Shown here: positions 22,601 through 31,760 of the stretch, piece by piece
Layout: every line of letters begins with the position of its first letter
How positions within the stretch are numbered: the stretch's first letter is position 1
DNA from: RPRB01 sp035519675
GTDB lineage: Bacteria > Myxococcota > Myxococcia > Myxococcales > Myxococcaceae
Length of the DNA: 64,000 bases
Assembly (NCBI GenBank): GCA_035519675.1
Contig: DATIWB010000002.1
Coordinates: forward strand, 55,609 to 119,608
Direction of reading: 5' to 3'
Translations under genes and position numbers: made by a program
The notes under the pieces: model-generated
Seen by the model: the letters and a program-made list of their open reading frames with translations, nothing else
Told to the model about the DNA's origin: nothing
Database searches by the model: none

Positions 22601-23149
22601 ATGTCCCGGCCCGGTCTCGCCCTGCTGCTCTCCGCTCTCTCGGCCGCCGCCTGCGCGCGGTCCACGGGCCCGGCGCGAACGAGCGAGGAGGCACGAGTGC
22701 GGGTGGGCGCCCTGCTCGACGCGCCGGACGCCGGCGCGACCGAATTCGCCAGCGTCGGGGCCGAGGCCTTGCCGGCGCTCCAGGCCGAGCTTCTCGAGCC
22801 GAGGGCCAGCGACGCCCGGCGCCTGGCAGCCGCGCGCGCGCTGGCCGGGCTTCCGGGCAAGGAGGGACTTGCGGTGCTCGGCGACGCGGTGGGCTCTGCC
22901 CGGCTCGCGCCCGGGCTGCGCGACGCCGTCGCCGAGGAGCTCGGCTCGCACGACCGGGACGAGGCGGTCGCCCGGCTCGGGCCGTTGCTCGACGCGACCG
23001 ACCCATCCGTTCGCTCCGCCGCGGCGCGCGGTCTTGGGCGGGCCGGAGGCGCTGCGGCTCGCAAGTCGCTCGAGGACCGGTTAGAGCGCGAGGAGGACCC
23101 CGGGGTGCGAGAGCGGCTCCAGGCGTCCCTGGCCCAGGCCCAGCTCTGA
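22601..23149 (+). CDS. HEAT-repeat lipoprotein
   Basis: A 182-residue putative lipoprotein. ATG 22601 begins MSRPGLALLLSALSAAACAR, a signal peptide with a lipobox (SAAAC, Cys18). The rest is alpha-helical, with recurring HEAT-like units (LPALQAELLEPRASDARRLAA, then LGPLLDATDPSVRSAAARGL and a final RERLQASL). HEAT arrays act as protein-binding scaffolds. It is 2 nt from the HAD phosphatase gene downstream (stop 23149, start 23152), so the two probably share a transcript. The partner protein is unknown. Confidence 0.7.
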   Translation: MSRPGLALLLSALSAAACARSTGPARTSEEARVRVGALLDAPDAGATEFASVGAEALPALQAELLEPRASDARRLAAARALAGLPGKEGLAVLGDAVGSARLAPGLRDAVAEELGSHDRDEAVARLGPLLDATDPSVRSAAARGLGRAGGAAARKSLEDRLEREEDPGVRERLQASLAQAQL

Positions 23150-23151
23150 AC

Positions 23152-23850
23152 ATGCGACCCACTGTCCTCCTCTTCGATGTCGACGGCACTCTGGTCACCA
23201 CCGGCGGCGTCGGCCGCCGGGCGCTGGAGATTGCCTTCGAGCGCTCCTTCGGCCGGCGTGATGCCTGCCGCAGCTTCCGGCTCGACGGGATGACCGACCG
23301 GGCCATCGTGCGTACCGGGATGCAGGCCATCGACATCGAGCCCACCGAGGCCCTCATCGACCAGGTGCTGGTCGACTACCTGGTGGTGCTCTCCGAGGAG
23401 GTGGCCGCCGCGCCCGACGCGACCTACCGGTTGCACGCCGGGATGGCGGAGACCATCGACGCGGCCGGCGCGCGGAGCCACGTCGCGGTGGGGCTCGGGA
23501 CCGGGAACATCCGCGAAGGGGCGCGGATCAAGCTCGAGCGGGTCGGCATCTACGAGCGCTTCGCCTTCGGCGGGTTCGGCTGCGATGCGGAGGACCGCAC
23601 GGCGCTCATCCGGCGAGGCGCCGAGCGGGGAGCGTCGCTGCTGGGCGCGCCACTCGACGAATGCCGGGTGGTGGTCATCGGCGACACGCCCAGGGACGTG
23701 GCCGCGGCGCAGGCCATCGGCGCCGAGTGCATCGGCGTCGGCACCGGCAGCTTCTCCGCCGAGCAGCTGGTGGCCGCCGGAGCGACCCGTGCCTTCGCCA
23801 ACCTCGCCTCCCCGGGGGCGATGGAGGCGGTGCTCGGAGTCCTGCGCTGA
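23152..23850 (+). CDS. HAD-superfamily hydrolase (phosphoglycolate phosphatase-like)
   Basis: A 232-residue soluble phosphatase of the haloacid dehalogenase superfamily. Motif I is LLFDVDGTLV, with the nucleophile Asp near residue 9. Motif II lies in VAVGLGTGN. Motif IV is VVVIGDTPRDVAAAQAIGAE. A helical cap (residues ~20-90) places it with subfamily I enzymes such as phosphoglycolate phosphatase. The substrate is not predictable. The start is ATG 23152, 2 nt after the HEAT-repeat gene. Its stop TGA overlaps a CTG that may start the next gene. Confidence 0.85.
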   Translation: MRPTVLLFDVDGTLVTTGGVGRRALEIAFERSFGRRDACRSFRLDGMTDRAIVRTGMQAIDIEPTEALIDQVLVDYLVVLSEEVAAAPDATYRLHAGMAETIDAAGARSHVAVGLGTGNIREGARIKLERVGIYERFAFGGFGCDAEDRTALIRRGAERGASLLGAPLDECRVVVIGDTPRDVAAAQAIGAECIGVGTGSFSAEQLVAAGATRAFANLASPGAMEAVLGVLR

Positions 23851-24797
23851 GCTCCGCGCTCCCCTCGCCCCGCGCCGCCTGGAGTCACCTCGGACAGATC
23901 GAGGGGCTCGCGGCTCGCCTCCACGCGGTTGCCGACGTGCTCGGCGACACGGGGAGCGTCGAGGCTGGCTGGCTTCGCGGCGCCGCGGAGCTGCTCGACC
24001 GGGGCGAGGCGGAGCGGACGTCGGTCCGCGCGGCTGCGGTGTGGCTCGAGGAGCTCGCTCCGGAGGCCCGGGCACGCAAGGCCTCCCTGCTGTCCGCGTG
24101 GGTCGGTGCGGCCGAGGCGCTCCGCTCGGCCATCCACGCTCACGAGTCGGAACGCGGGCCGCTGGTCGAGGCGCTGTTCCCCGACTGGCGTGGACCGTCG
24201 CTGCGCAGGCATGCCGATCAGGCGCTGGCTGCCGAGGCCGAGCTGGAGCGACGCCTCACCTCGGGCTACGTCGCGCGGCGGCTCGCCGAGCCCGCGACGG
24301 AGACGGCGCTCTGCCCCGCGCTCGAGGCGCTCGAGGCCGCCCGCCGGGCCTGGGTGGTGGACCGCGACCAGCCGGCCCTCACCGGCACCGAGGCCGACGA
24401 GACCCGGGCCCGCCTGCTCTCCGTCGCCAGCGAGACCGCGCGCCTGCTGGACCGGATTCGCCGGGTGGTCCGCGCGGCGCTGGCCGACCGGCCGGACCTC
24501 GCCGAGGTGGTGTTCCCCCGACGCTCGCGCCCGTCGGAGGCCTCCGCTGAGGACGCCTCGAGCAGCCAGGGACAGCAGGCGCCCCGAAGCGACGAGGTCG
24601 AGGTGCCGGCGGCCGCTCGGCCACGCGCGCCCTCCCCGACGCCGGCGGCGGTGCGCAGGAACCGAGCCCCTCGCGCGAACCGGAGCGAGTCGGGTCGCCC
24701 GGCCGGCCCGCCGGTGTCGAAGGGCCAGCCGCGCCCACGCCCCGAGAGCCGGCGTGACGGCCGAGCGGGGAAGGCGCGGCCCGTCCGACGGAGCTGA
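23847..24797 (+). CDS. Uncharacterised helical protein with basic tail
   Basis: I do not recognise this protein. The reading frame has strong G/C at third positions from about 23847 to the stop at 24797. It encodes mostly alpha-helix rich in Ala, Arg, Glu and Leu (for example LEALEAARRAWVVDRD), then a disordered Arg/Pro/Ser tail of ~80 residues. The start is unclear. The only in-frame ATG upstream (23661) lies deep in the HAD gene. A CTG at 23847 overlaps the HAD stop (CTGA), and a GTG lies at 23937. Coupled initiation at CTG would give 316 residues. It is followed after 2 nt by hrpB, so it is probably in the same operon. Confidence 0.55.
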   Translation: MSSALPSPRAAWSHLGQIEGLAARLHAVADVLGDTGSVEAGWLRGAAELLDRGEAERTSVRAAAVWLEELAPEARARKASLLSAWVGAAEALRSAIHAHESERGPLVEALFPDWRGPSLRRHADQALAAEAELERRLTSGYVARRLAEPATETALCPALEALEAARRAWVVDRDQPALTGTEADETRARLLSVASETARLLDRIRRVVRAALADRPDLAEVVFPRRSRPSEASAEDASSSQGQQAPRSDEVEVPAAARPRAPSPTPAAVRRNRAPRANRSESGRPAGPPVSKGQPRPRPESRRDGRAGKARPVRRS

Positions 24798-24799
24798 GC

Positions 24800-27304
24800 A
24801 TGGCGCTCTCGCCGCTCCCCATCGATCCCCTCCTCCCCTCGGTGGTCGAGGCGGTCCTGACCCGGGGCACCCTGGTGCTCCAGGCCGCACCCGGCGCGGG
24901 AAAGACGACCCGGGTCCCCCGCGCGCTCCTCGACGCCGGTGCCTTCGAGGGCGAGCTGTGGGTGCTCGAGCCACGGCGGCTGGCGACCCGGCTCGCCGCG
25001 GCACGGGTCGCCGAGGAGCTCGCCGAGCCGGTGGGCGGCCGCATCGGCTACCAGATTCGCTTCGACGAGGTCTCCTCGGCCGCCACCCGGGTGCGCTTCG
25101 TCACCGAGGGCATCCTCACCCGCCGGCTCCTCTCCGACCCGGAGCTCCGGGGTGTGGGCGCGGTGGTGCTCGACGAGTTCCACGAGCGCCACCTCCCCAC
25201 CGACCTCGGTCTGGCGCTGCTCCGCCGCCTCCGCGAACGACGGCCCGCTCTGCGGCTGGTCGTCATGTCGGCGACGTTCGATCCTGCGCCGGTGGCGCGC
25301 TTCCTCGGCGAGGCCCCGGTGCTCACCTCCGAGGGCCGCGTCTTCCCGGTGGAGATCGAGCACCTCCCCGCGGCCGACAGCCGCCCACTCGAGGCCCAGG
25401 TACTCGCCGGTCTGAAGCGGCTCGGGCCACGCCTCACCGACGGGCACGTTCTGGTCTTCCTCCCTGGCGCCGCGGAGATCCGCCGCGCCCAGGAGGCCTG
25501 CGCCGAGTACGCCGAGCGTCATGGGTTCCGGGTGCTGCCGCTCCACGGCGATCTGCCAACCGAGGCACAGGACCGCGCAGTGCGGCCGTCGAAGGAGCGG
25601 AAGCTCATCCTCTCCACCAACGTGGCCGAGACCTCGGTCACCGTCGACGGGGTGGCCGCGGTCATCGACTCCGGGCTCGCCCGGGTGGCGACGCACTCGC
25701 CGTGGAGCGGGCTGCCGTCGCTCCGGGTCCAGCCCATCAGCCGGGCCAGCGCGGCACAGCGTGCAGGGCGCGCCGGACGCACGCGCGCTGGCCTCTGCCT
25801 CCGGCTCTACACCCAGGGAGACCTCGAGCGCCGCCCCGAGCGCGACGCCCCGGAGATTGCCCGCGCCGACCTCGCCGAGACCGTTCTGGCGCTCTCCGCG
25901 GCCGGTGCCCCCGACCCGCGGACCTTCGGGTGGTTCGAGCCCCCTCCCCCCGCGGCGCTGCTGGCCGCCGAGGAGCTGCTCTCCCAGCTCGGCGCCCGCG
26001 CCGCCGACGGAACGCTGACCGAGCTCGGGCGACGGCTCCTCTCCTTCCCCGTACACCCCCGGCTGGGCCGCATCCTGGTCGAGGGCGAGCGCCGGGGCGT
26101 CGGGCCCGAGGCCGCGCGGGCGGCGGCGGTCCTCTCGGAGCGCCCGTCGCGGCCGGGACCGGGGCTGGGCGAAGCGCGCCGGGCCGGCCCGACGCTGAGC
26201 GGCCGGTCCGACGTCCTCGAGCAGCTGGAGGGCCTCGGCACGGACGAGCGGGCGCGCAGAGGAGCCGCACCGGCCGTGGATCGCACCGCCCGGCAGCTCG
26301 CCCGCGGAGTCCACGGCCGGCATCGCGCCCCGCCAGCGGAGCGGGAGGATGCGCTGCTGATCTCCCTGCTCGCCGGGTTTCCCGACCGGGTGGCGCGCCG
26401 CCGGAAGCCGCACGCGCCGGAGCTGGTCCTCTCCGCGGGTGGGAGCGCGGTGCTCGATCCGGTGAGCGTGGTGCAGGAGCCCATGCTCCTGCTCGCCCTC
26501 GACGCCGAGCAGCGCAAGGGTCCCCGCGGGCCCGAGGTGCGCGTCCGGGTGGCGAGCGCCATCGAGCCCGAATGGCTCCTCGATCTCTTCCCCGAGCGGC
26601 TCACCGACGAGGACCGGCTGGTCTTCTCCGAGGAGTCCGGCCGGGTGGAGCGCATCACCCGGCTCGGGTACGGAGCGGTGACCCTCGAGGAGCGGCGCAC
26701 GCCCGCCGAGCCGTCGGCGCAGGCCGAGGCGGTCCTGGCCGAGGCCATCCAGGCGCGGGGCCTGGGCAAGGTCGTCGACACCGAGCGCCTCGAGGCGCTC
26801 CGGGCCCGACTGGAGCTGGCCCGGAGGCTCTTCCCCGACCTCCACTGGCCCGCGCTGGACGAGGCCGGTCTGGGCGCGGTGCTGGCCCGCGGCCGCCGGA
26901 GCCTCGCCGAGGTCCGGGAGGCCGACCCGGCGGGGGAGCTGCTCGGCGCGCTCTCGCCGGACCAGGCGCGCCTGCTGGCTCGCGAGCTCCCGGAGCGGAT
27001 GGCGCTGCCCGGAGGCCGCTCGGTCCAGGTCCACTACCTCTCCGGCCAGCCGCCGTGGATCGCCTCCCGGCTCCAGGACTTCTTCGGGTTGCGCGAGGGG
27101 CCGGCGCTCGCCCGCGGCCGGGTCCCGCTGGTGCTTCACCTGCTCGCGCCCAACCAGCGACCGGTCCAGGTGACCCAGGATCTCGCGGGATTCTGGAGCC
27201 GGCACTACCCTTCCCTCCGGCGCGAGCTCGGCCGCCGCTACCCCCGGCATGCCTGGCCGGAGGACCCGCTCCACGCCACGCCCCCCGCGCCCCGGCGTGG
27301 ATGA
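24800..27304 (+). CDS. hrpB: ATP-dependent RNA helicase HrpB
   Basis: A DEAH-box helicase of the HrpB group; 834 residues, the usual length. The role in most bacteria is unclear. Motifs are visible in order: Walker A APGAGKTT (residues 30-37), EPRRLATR (Ia), DEFHER (125-130, Walker B), SAT (motif III), TNVAETSVT, and QRAGRAGR (motif VI). The HrpB-specific C-terminal region ends with LHLLAPNQRPVQVTQDLAGF and PRHAWPEDP, both typical of this family. The start is ATG 24800, 2 nt after the preceding stop. Confidence 0.93.
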   Translation: MALSPLPIDPLLPSVVEAVLTRGTLVLQAAPGAGKTTRVPRALLDAGAFEGELWVLEPRRLATRLAAARVAEELAEPVGGRIGYQIRFDEVSSAATRVRFVTEGILTRRLLSDPELRGVGAVVLDEFHERHLPTDLGLALLRRLRERRPALRLVVMSATFDPAPVARFLGEAPVLTSEGRVFPVEIEHLPAADSRPLEAQVLAGLKRLGPRLTDGHVLVFLPGAAEIRRAQEACAEYAERHGFRVLPLHGDLPTEAQDRAVRPSKERKLILSTNVAETSVTVDGVAAVIDSGLARVATHSPWSGLPSLRVQPISRASAAQRAGRAGRTRAGLCLRLYTQGDLERRPERDAPEIARADLAETVLALSAAGAPDPRTFGWFEPPPPAALLAAEELLSQLGARAADGTLTELGRRLLSFPVHPRLGRILVEGERRGVGPEAARAAAVLSERPSRPGPGLGEARRAGPTLSGRSDVLEQLEGLGTDERARRGAAPAVDRTARQLARGVHGRHRAPPAEREDALLISLLAGFPDRVARRRKPHAPELVLSAGGSAVLDPVSVVQEPMLLLALDAEQRKGPRGPEVRVRVASAIEPEWLLDLFPERLTDEDRLVFSEESGRVERITRLGYGAVTLEERRTPAEPSAQAEAVLAEAIQARGLGKVVDTERLEALRARLELARRLFPDLHWPALDEAGLGAVLARGRRSLAEVREADPAGELLGALSPDQARLLARELPERMALPGGRSVQVHYLSGQPPWIASRLQDFFGLREGPALARGRVPLVLHLLAPNQRPVQVTQDLAGFWSRHYPSLRRELGRRYPRHAWPEDPLHATPPAPRRG

Positions 27305-27389
27305 GGAGAGAGTGCGGCATGGATGCTCGCGGAACTGGCGACCGTCGGCGCGGAATGTTAGTGCCCCGCAGCTTGCACCGGGACCCCTG

Positions 27390-28640
27390 ATGACCCGCCG
27401 TGTCCTCCTCGCCTCGCTCAACGCCGGGGGCGGTCACCACGCGCTGCGCGACTCCTTCGCCGCGGCGCTGGCCCGCAACGACCCCGAGCACCAGCGGCTC
27501 GCCCCGGTGGTGTGGAACTCGGCAGACCAGTTCATCGACCGGTTCTACTCCGTGTGTGTCCGCTTCCTTCCCCGATTCCAGGGGAAGATCGTCGAGCTGA
27601 GCGCCCAGCGCTGGGCACTCCGGACGGCAATGGCGCTGAGCCCCCAGCTGCACACCGAGGCGACCGGGATGCTTCGCCAGCAGCCGTTCGACCTGCTGGT
27701 GACGACACACCCGATGCAGTCGATGGCCTTCGCCCGCGCGCGGAGGGAGCTCGGCCTGCCCACCCCGTTGGTCATCGCCGTCCCCGACTACGGCGTTCCG
27801 CCCACGGGGTACCACCCGCCCCTGCCGCTGCTCCGCGCGGACGCGCTCATCGTCATGGAGGAGACCACGCTCGAGCACTACCGCGCGCTGGGGCTGCCGG
27901 ACGAGCGGCTGCACCTCTCCGGATTCCTCACCCGCGAGCCCTTCGTGCGCGTGGGCGCCCGGCTGCGCTCCGAGGGCCGGGACACCGCGCGCGCCGCGCT
28001 GAAGGCCGAGGTGGCCGCCGCGCACCCGGGCTTCGGTGGCTTCGACCTCTCCCGTCCCACCCTGCTCTTCCTCGGCGGGTCGGCGTGGACGGTCAAGACC
28101 GAGCCGGTGCTCGATGCCGTGCTCGCCGACTCCGCGCTGCGCGGGGCGGCGAACGTGGTGGTGGTCGCCGGGCGAGATCCCGCGTTCGAGGCCCGGCTCC
28201 GTCCCCGCGCCCGCGAGGGCCTGCACGTGTTCGGCTTCGTGGCGCCCGAGGTGCTCGCCGCGCTCATGGGGCTCGCCGACGTGCCGGTGCTGGGCAGCCT
28301 CGCTCCGGCGACGCTCCAGGAGCTGCTCGAGGTGGGCCTCGGTCCGCTGCTCCTCTTCCACTTCATCCCCGGCAGCGAGCGGGCCCACGTGGGCTACATC
28401 GAGACGCAGCGGCTCGGCGTCTATGCGCCCCGGACCGACGAGATGTTCGAGCGCATCCGCGAGGTGCTGGGCCTGCGCCCGGCGTCCGAAGCGCTGGCGC
28501 TCGCCCGCGACGGCTTCCGCGAGCGCGCGCGGCTGCTCCGGACTCGGAGCGTGGAGCGCGCCCTGCAGCTACCGCGCTTCCTGGAGCGGATGATGGAGCG
28601 CCCCCGGGAGAGCCAAGACGGGGCGCGCGCCGTCGGCTGA
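27390..28640 (+). CDS. MGDG-synthase-type glycosyltransferase
   Basis: A 416-residue GT28-type enzyme related to monogalactosyl/glucosyl-diacylglycerol synthases. The N-terminal signature LLASLNAGGGHHALRDSF matches the Gly-rich acceptor-lipid motif (GGGH) of this family. The segment FDLLVTTHPMQSMAFARAR follows. The C-terminal half carries a nucleotide-sugar-binding pattern (VVVVAGRDPAFEARL ... VFGFVAPEVLAALMGLADV). The start is ATG 27390. It likely makes a glycolipid at the inner membrane, but the sugar and lipid are unknown. The gene converges on a GNAT gene 42 nt away. Confidence 0.72.
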   Translation: MTRRVLLASLNAGGGHHALRDSFAAALARNDPEHQRLAPVVWNSADQFIDRFYSVCVRFLPRFQGKIVELSAQRWALRTAMALSPQLHTEATGMLRQQPFDLLVTTHPMQSMAFARARRELGLPTPLVIAVPDYGVPPTGYHPPLPLLRADALIVMEETTLEHYRALGLPDERLHLSGFLTREPFVRVGARLRSEGRDTARAALKAEVAAAHPGFGGFDLSRPTLLFLGGSAWTVKTEPVLDAVLADSALRGAANVVVVAGRDPAFEARLRPRAREGLHVFGFVAPEVLAALMGLADVPVLGSLAPATLQELLEVGLGPLLLFHFIPGSERAHVGYIETQRLGVYAPRTDEMFERIREVLGLRPASEALALARDGFRERARLLRTRSVERALQLPRFLERMMERPRESQDGARAVG

Positions 28641-28682
28641 CCTACACCTCGGTCAGGGCGGCGGCGCTCAGCGAGGTCGCGG

Positions 28683-29153
28683 TCAGAGCCGCTTGCGGGC
28701 CTCGACATGGTCGATGCCCGCCTCCTCGAACACCGCGCCCACCGGCTGGTACCCGTGGCGCTCGTAGAACCCCAGCGCGTACAGCTGCGCGTGGACGAGC
28801 ACCCCGGTGAGACCCTTGCGGCGCGCCTCCGACTCCAGCTCGTGGAGGAGGAGATTTCCCACTCCGTGCTTGCGCTCCGACTGGAGCACGGCCATCCGGC
28901 CGATCTGCCCCCAGGTGCCCGCCTCACCCTGTGGCGGCGCAGCCAGGACCACCAGCCGGCCGGTGCCGATGGCGTGGCCCTCGGCGAAGGCGAGCAGGTG
29001 GTAGGCGCGCACGTCCTCGGCGTCGCGCTCGATCGTCTCCGGGACGTGCTGCTCCTCGATGAAGACGACCTCGCGGATGGCCAGCGCCTGGAAGAGCTCG
29101 GCCTCGTTCTTCACCTGGGCGATGACGAGCTTGGTGTCCGCAGGGGCCGTCAT
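28683..29153 (-). CDS. GNAT-family N-acyltransferase (YjcF/ElaA-like)
   Basis: A 156-residue acetyl-CoA-dependent acyltransferase. The pattern IREVVFIEEQHVPETIERD, then AIGTGRLV, and IGRMAVLQSERKHGVGNLLL (the acetyl-CoA-binding loop, here with HGVG) fits the YjcF/ElaA-type GNAT group. The end GFYERHGYQPVGAVFEEAGI contains the usual Tyr-Glu and the late beta strand. The start is ATG 29153. The substrate is unknown. It converges with the glycosyltransferase gene and has a 244 nt gap upstream in which I see no gene. Confidence 0.82.
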   Translation of the reverse strand: MTAPADTKLVIAQVKNEAELFQALAIREVVFIEEQHVPETIERDAEDVRAYHLLAFAEGHAIGTGRLVVLAAPPQGEAGTWGQIGRMAVLQSERKHGVGNLLLHELESEARRKGLTGVLVHAQLYALGFYERHGYQPVGAVFEEAGIDHVEARKRL

Positions 29154-30127
29154 TCCGGAGCCGCAACCTACCGCATCCGACTGTCGTGCCAACCCCTCGG
29201 CACGCCGGGCCCCGCGCGGCAGCCCGGTGCGAAGGGACCTGCGCACGTGTGCGCGCGTCCGACGCGCACACCGCGCGAACGCGAGGGCCGAACGCCGCCC
29301 GAGGCTCGCCGTTCGGACGGGGTGTCCTGGCCCGAGGACGGCCAGCGGGGTCGCTCCCCCGCCGGCCGCGGGCACGAACCTTGTTTCAGGACGCCGCATG
29401 CAGCCCGAACGCGTCGACCCACCACCGACCGAGCGGCCCCCGGTGCCACCCCGGAAGCGCTTCGAGGAGCTGCTCCGGGCGCGGACCGACCGCCCGGTCC
29501 GCAAGCCGCCCGCCCCTCCTCGCCGCCAGAGGACAGCGACGTCCGGGCGCGCGCCGCTCGAGGCGCGGCCCGCACGGGCGATGGGTGAGCTTCGCGGACA
29601 GGCACGCAAGCAGATGGACGACTCTGCACGCCAGCGCCTGTCCGACGGCGCGGTGGCCACCACCCAGGCGACGGGCCGGCTCGAGGCGCGGTCCGCCGAG
29701 CTGCTCCGCGCCGCGCTTCGAACCGAGGAGGCGGCGCGAGCGGAGACCCCCGGCGCGACGTCGGCCGCCCCCAGGCCGGCGTCCGGCCGCATTGCCGAGG
29801 CGCTCCCGGTCGGGCCGGGCGTCTCCACCCTGGCCGGGGGGGCAGCCACCGGAGCCGGTGGGCCCGGCTCGGCGTCGGGGGATCGGGTCGAGCGGGCGCT
29901 CGCGCTGGTCGAGCGCATCGAGCGCTTCGTCCGGAGCGGCCGGCCCTCGCTCGCGCTCACCCTCCGGGGCGGGCTCCCGGGCCAGCTCGAGCTCCAGCGT
30001 GTGGCCCCGGGGACGATTGCCGTCCGGCTCTCCTCCAGCCGCCCGCCCTCCGCGCGCGAGCTGGACGGGCTCCGTCAGGCGCTGGAGGCCCGCGGACTCA
30101 CCGTCCGGAGCCTCGAGTCGCGGAGGC

Positions 30128-30451
<324 letters not shown>

Positions 30452-30543
30452 GGCGGCGAATCTCCGCAGTGAGCGCTCGACTCGTGGGAGCGCGGGGCGA
30501 AACTGAGCGCATCCGCCTCTCCGGGGCAAGACCGGAAAAGGGC

Positions 30544-31614
30544 CTACTTGGTGAGGAAACCTCTGGCTCGCATCAGCTCGGCGACGAGCACCGCGCCCTT
30601 CGCCGCGCCCATCTTGGTGTTGTGCGAGACGAGGACCAGCTTCACCCCGTGTTCGAGGACCGGCTCCTCGCGCAGCCGGCCCACGCTGGTGGCCATCCCG
30701 CCGTGCGTCTCGCGGTCCAGCCGCGGCTGGGGGCGGTCCGGTGCCTCGAGCACCTCGATCCACCGCGGCGCGGACGAGGGGAGGTCCCGCGCCTCGGAGC
30801 TCCCTTCCCAGCTGCGGAGCGCGTCCTTGACCTCGTCGAGGCTCGCCGGCCGGCCGAGCCCCACCGAGACCACCTCGGTGTGCCCGTCCTGGACCGCGAC
30901 CCGGGTGCAGGTGGCGGAGATCTTCACCGGGCTCGGCTCGACGCCCGCGGCGCCCGGCCTCCAGCGGCCGAGGATCTTCCGCGTCTCCGCCTCGACCTTC
31001 CCCTCCTCCTTCGGGATGTAAGGAACGACGTTGTCGAGGATGTCGAGCGCGGCCACGCCCGGCGAGCGCCCTGCGCCCGACACGGCCTGGAGGGAGGTCA
31101 TCACCACCGAGCGGACGCCGAAGCGTTCGGCGAGGGGTGCCAGAACCACCGCGAGGCCGGTGGTGGTGCAGTTGGGAATGGGCGCGACCGAGCCGCGCCA
31201 GCCGCGGGCGCGCTGCGCCGCCACGAGACCCAGGTGGTCCGCGTTCACCGGAGGGATGAGCAACGGCACGTCCGGCTCCATCCGGAAGGTGCTGGCCGCG
31301 CTGACCACCGGGAGCTCGGCGGCGAGCCGTGGCTCGAGCTCCTTTGCCACGTCGGATTCCACCGCGGAGAAGACCAGGTCCACCCCACGGGGCGCGGCGC
31401 CCGGGTCCAGGAGCCGGAGCGCGGCGACCTCGGCAGGGATGGGCTCGGCGAGGAACCAGGCGCCGGCCACTGCCTCGTCGTAGCGTCTGCCGGCGTTGCG
31501 CGGAGAGGCGGCGATGGCGCCGATCTCGAACCAGGGGTGATCGCGGAGCGCAGAGACGAACTGCTGACCGGCGATGCCGGTGGCACCCACCAGAAGGGCG
31601 CGAAGCTTGGCCAT
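30544..31614 (-). CDS. asd: Aspartate-semialdehyde dehydrogenase (archaeal/fungal type)
   Basis: Makes aspartate-4-semialdehyde, the branch point to lysine, diaminopimelate, threonine and methionine. The protein has 356 residues. The N-terminal NADP-binding motif is LLVGATGIAGQQF. The catalytic cysteine is Cys149 in PNCTTTGLA. The block SGAGRSPGVAALDILDNVVP, PKEEGKVEAET, and the SATCTRVAVQDGHTEVVS region place it in the archaeal/yeast-type Asd branch rather than the E. coli branch. The start is ATG 31614. It diverges from tRNA-Cys, which begins 64 nt away. Confidence 0.9.
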   Translation of the reverse strand: MAKLRALLVGATGIAGQQFVSALRDHPWFEIGAIAASPRNAGRRYDEAVAGAWFLAEPIPAEVAALRLLDPGAAPRGVDLVFSAVESDVAKELEPRLAAELPVVSAASTFRMEPDVPLLIPPVNADHLGLVAAQRARGWRGSVAPIPNCTTTGLAVVLAPLAERFGVRSVVMTSLQAVSGAGRSPGVAALDILDNVVPYIPKEEGKVEAETRKILGRWRPGAAGVEPSPVKISATCTRVAVQDGHTEVVSVGLGRPASLDEVKDALRSWEGSSEARDLPSSAPRWIEVLEAPDRPQPRLDRETHGGMATSVGRLREEPVLEHGVKLVLVSHNTKMGAAKGAVLVAELMRARGFLTK

Positions 31615-31633
31615 GGGGTTATCCTGCCATTCC

Positions 31634-31663
31634 TTGACCGGTACAGCGGCCGTGCCCTACAAA
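31634..31663 (+). promoter_or_regulatory. Promoter for tRNA-Cys (and possibly the SpoIID gene)
   Basis: A -35-like TTGACC (31634-31639), an 18 bp spacer and a -10-like TACAAA (31658-31663) lie upstream of tRNA-Cys. The predicted start falls a few bases before the tRNA. No other promoter is seen between the tRNA and the next gene. Confidence 0.6.
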
Positions 31664-31678
31664 CCCGCGGTCGCTTCG

Positions 31679-31750
31679 GGCGCCATCGCCAAGTGGTAAG
31701 GCAAGGGTCTGCAAAACCCTCATTCCCCGGTTCGAATCCGGGTGGCGCCT
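31679..31750 (+). tRNA. tRNA-Cys (GCA)
   Basis: 72 nt with acceptor GGCGCCA/TGGCGCC, anticodon loop CTGCAAA (GCA), T-arm GGTTCGAATCC and discriminator T. CCA is not encoded. The next gene starts 10 nt downstream on the same strand. Confidence 0.97.
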
Positions 31751-31760
31751 CTTCCCTGAC

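Noticed and set aside
22174..27421. Very long frames over hrpB and neighbours (24266-27421 minus, 23929-27390 plus, 22174-24075 minus)
   Set aside because: They overlap clearly coding genes, including HrpB motifs on the plus strand, and show no domains of their own.
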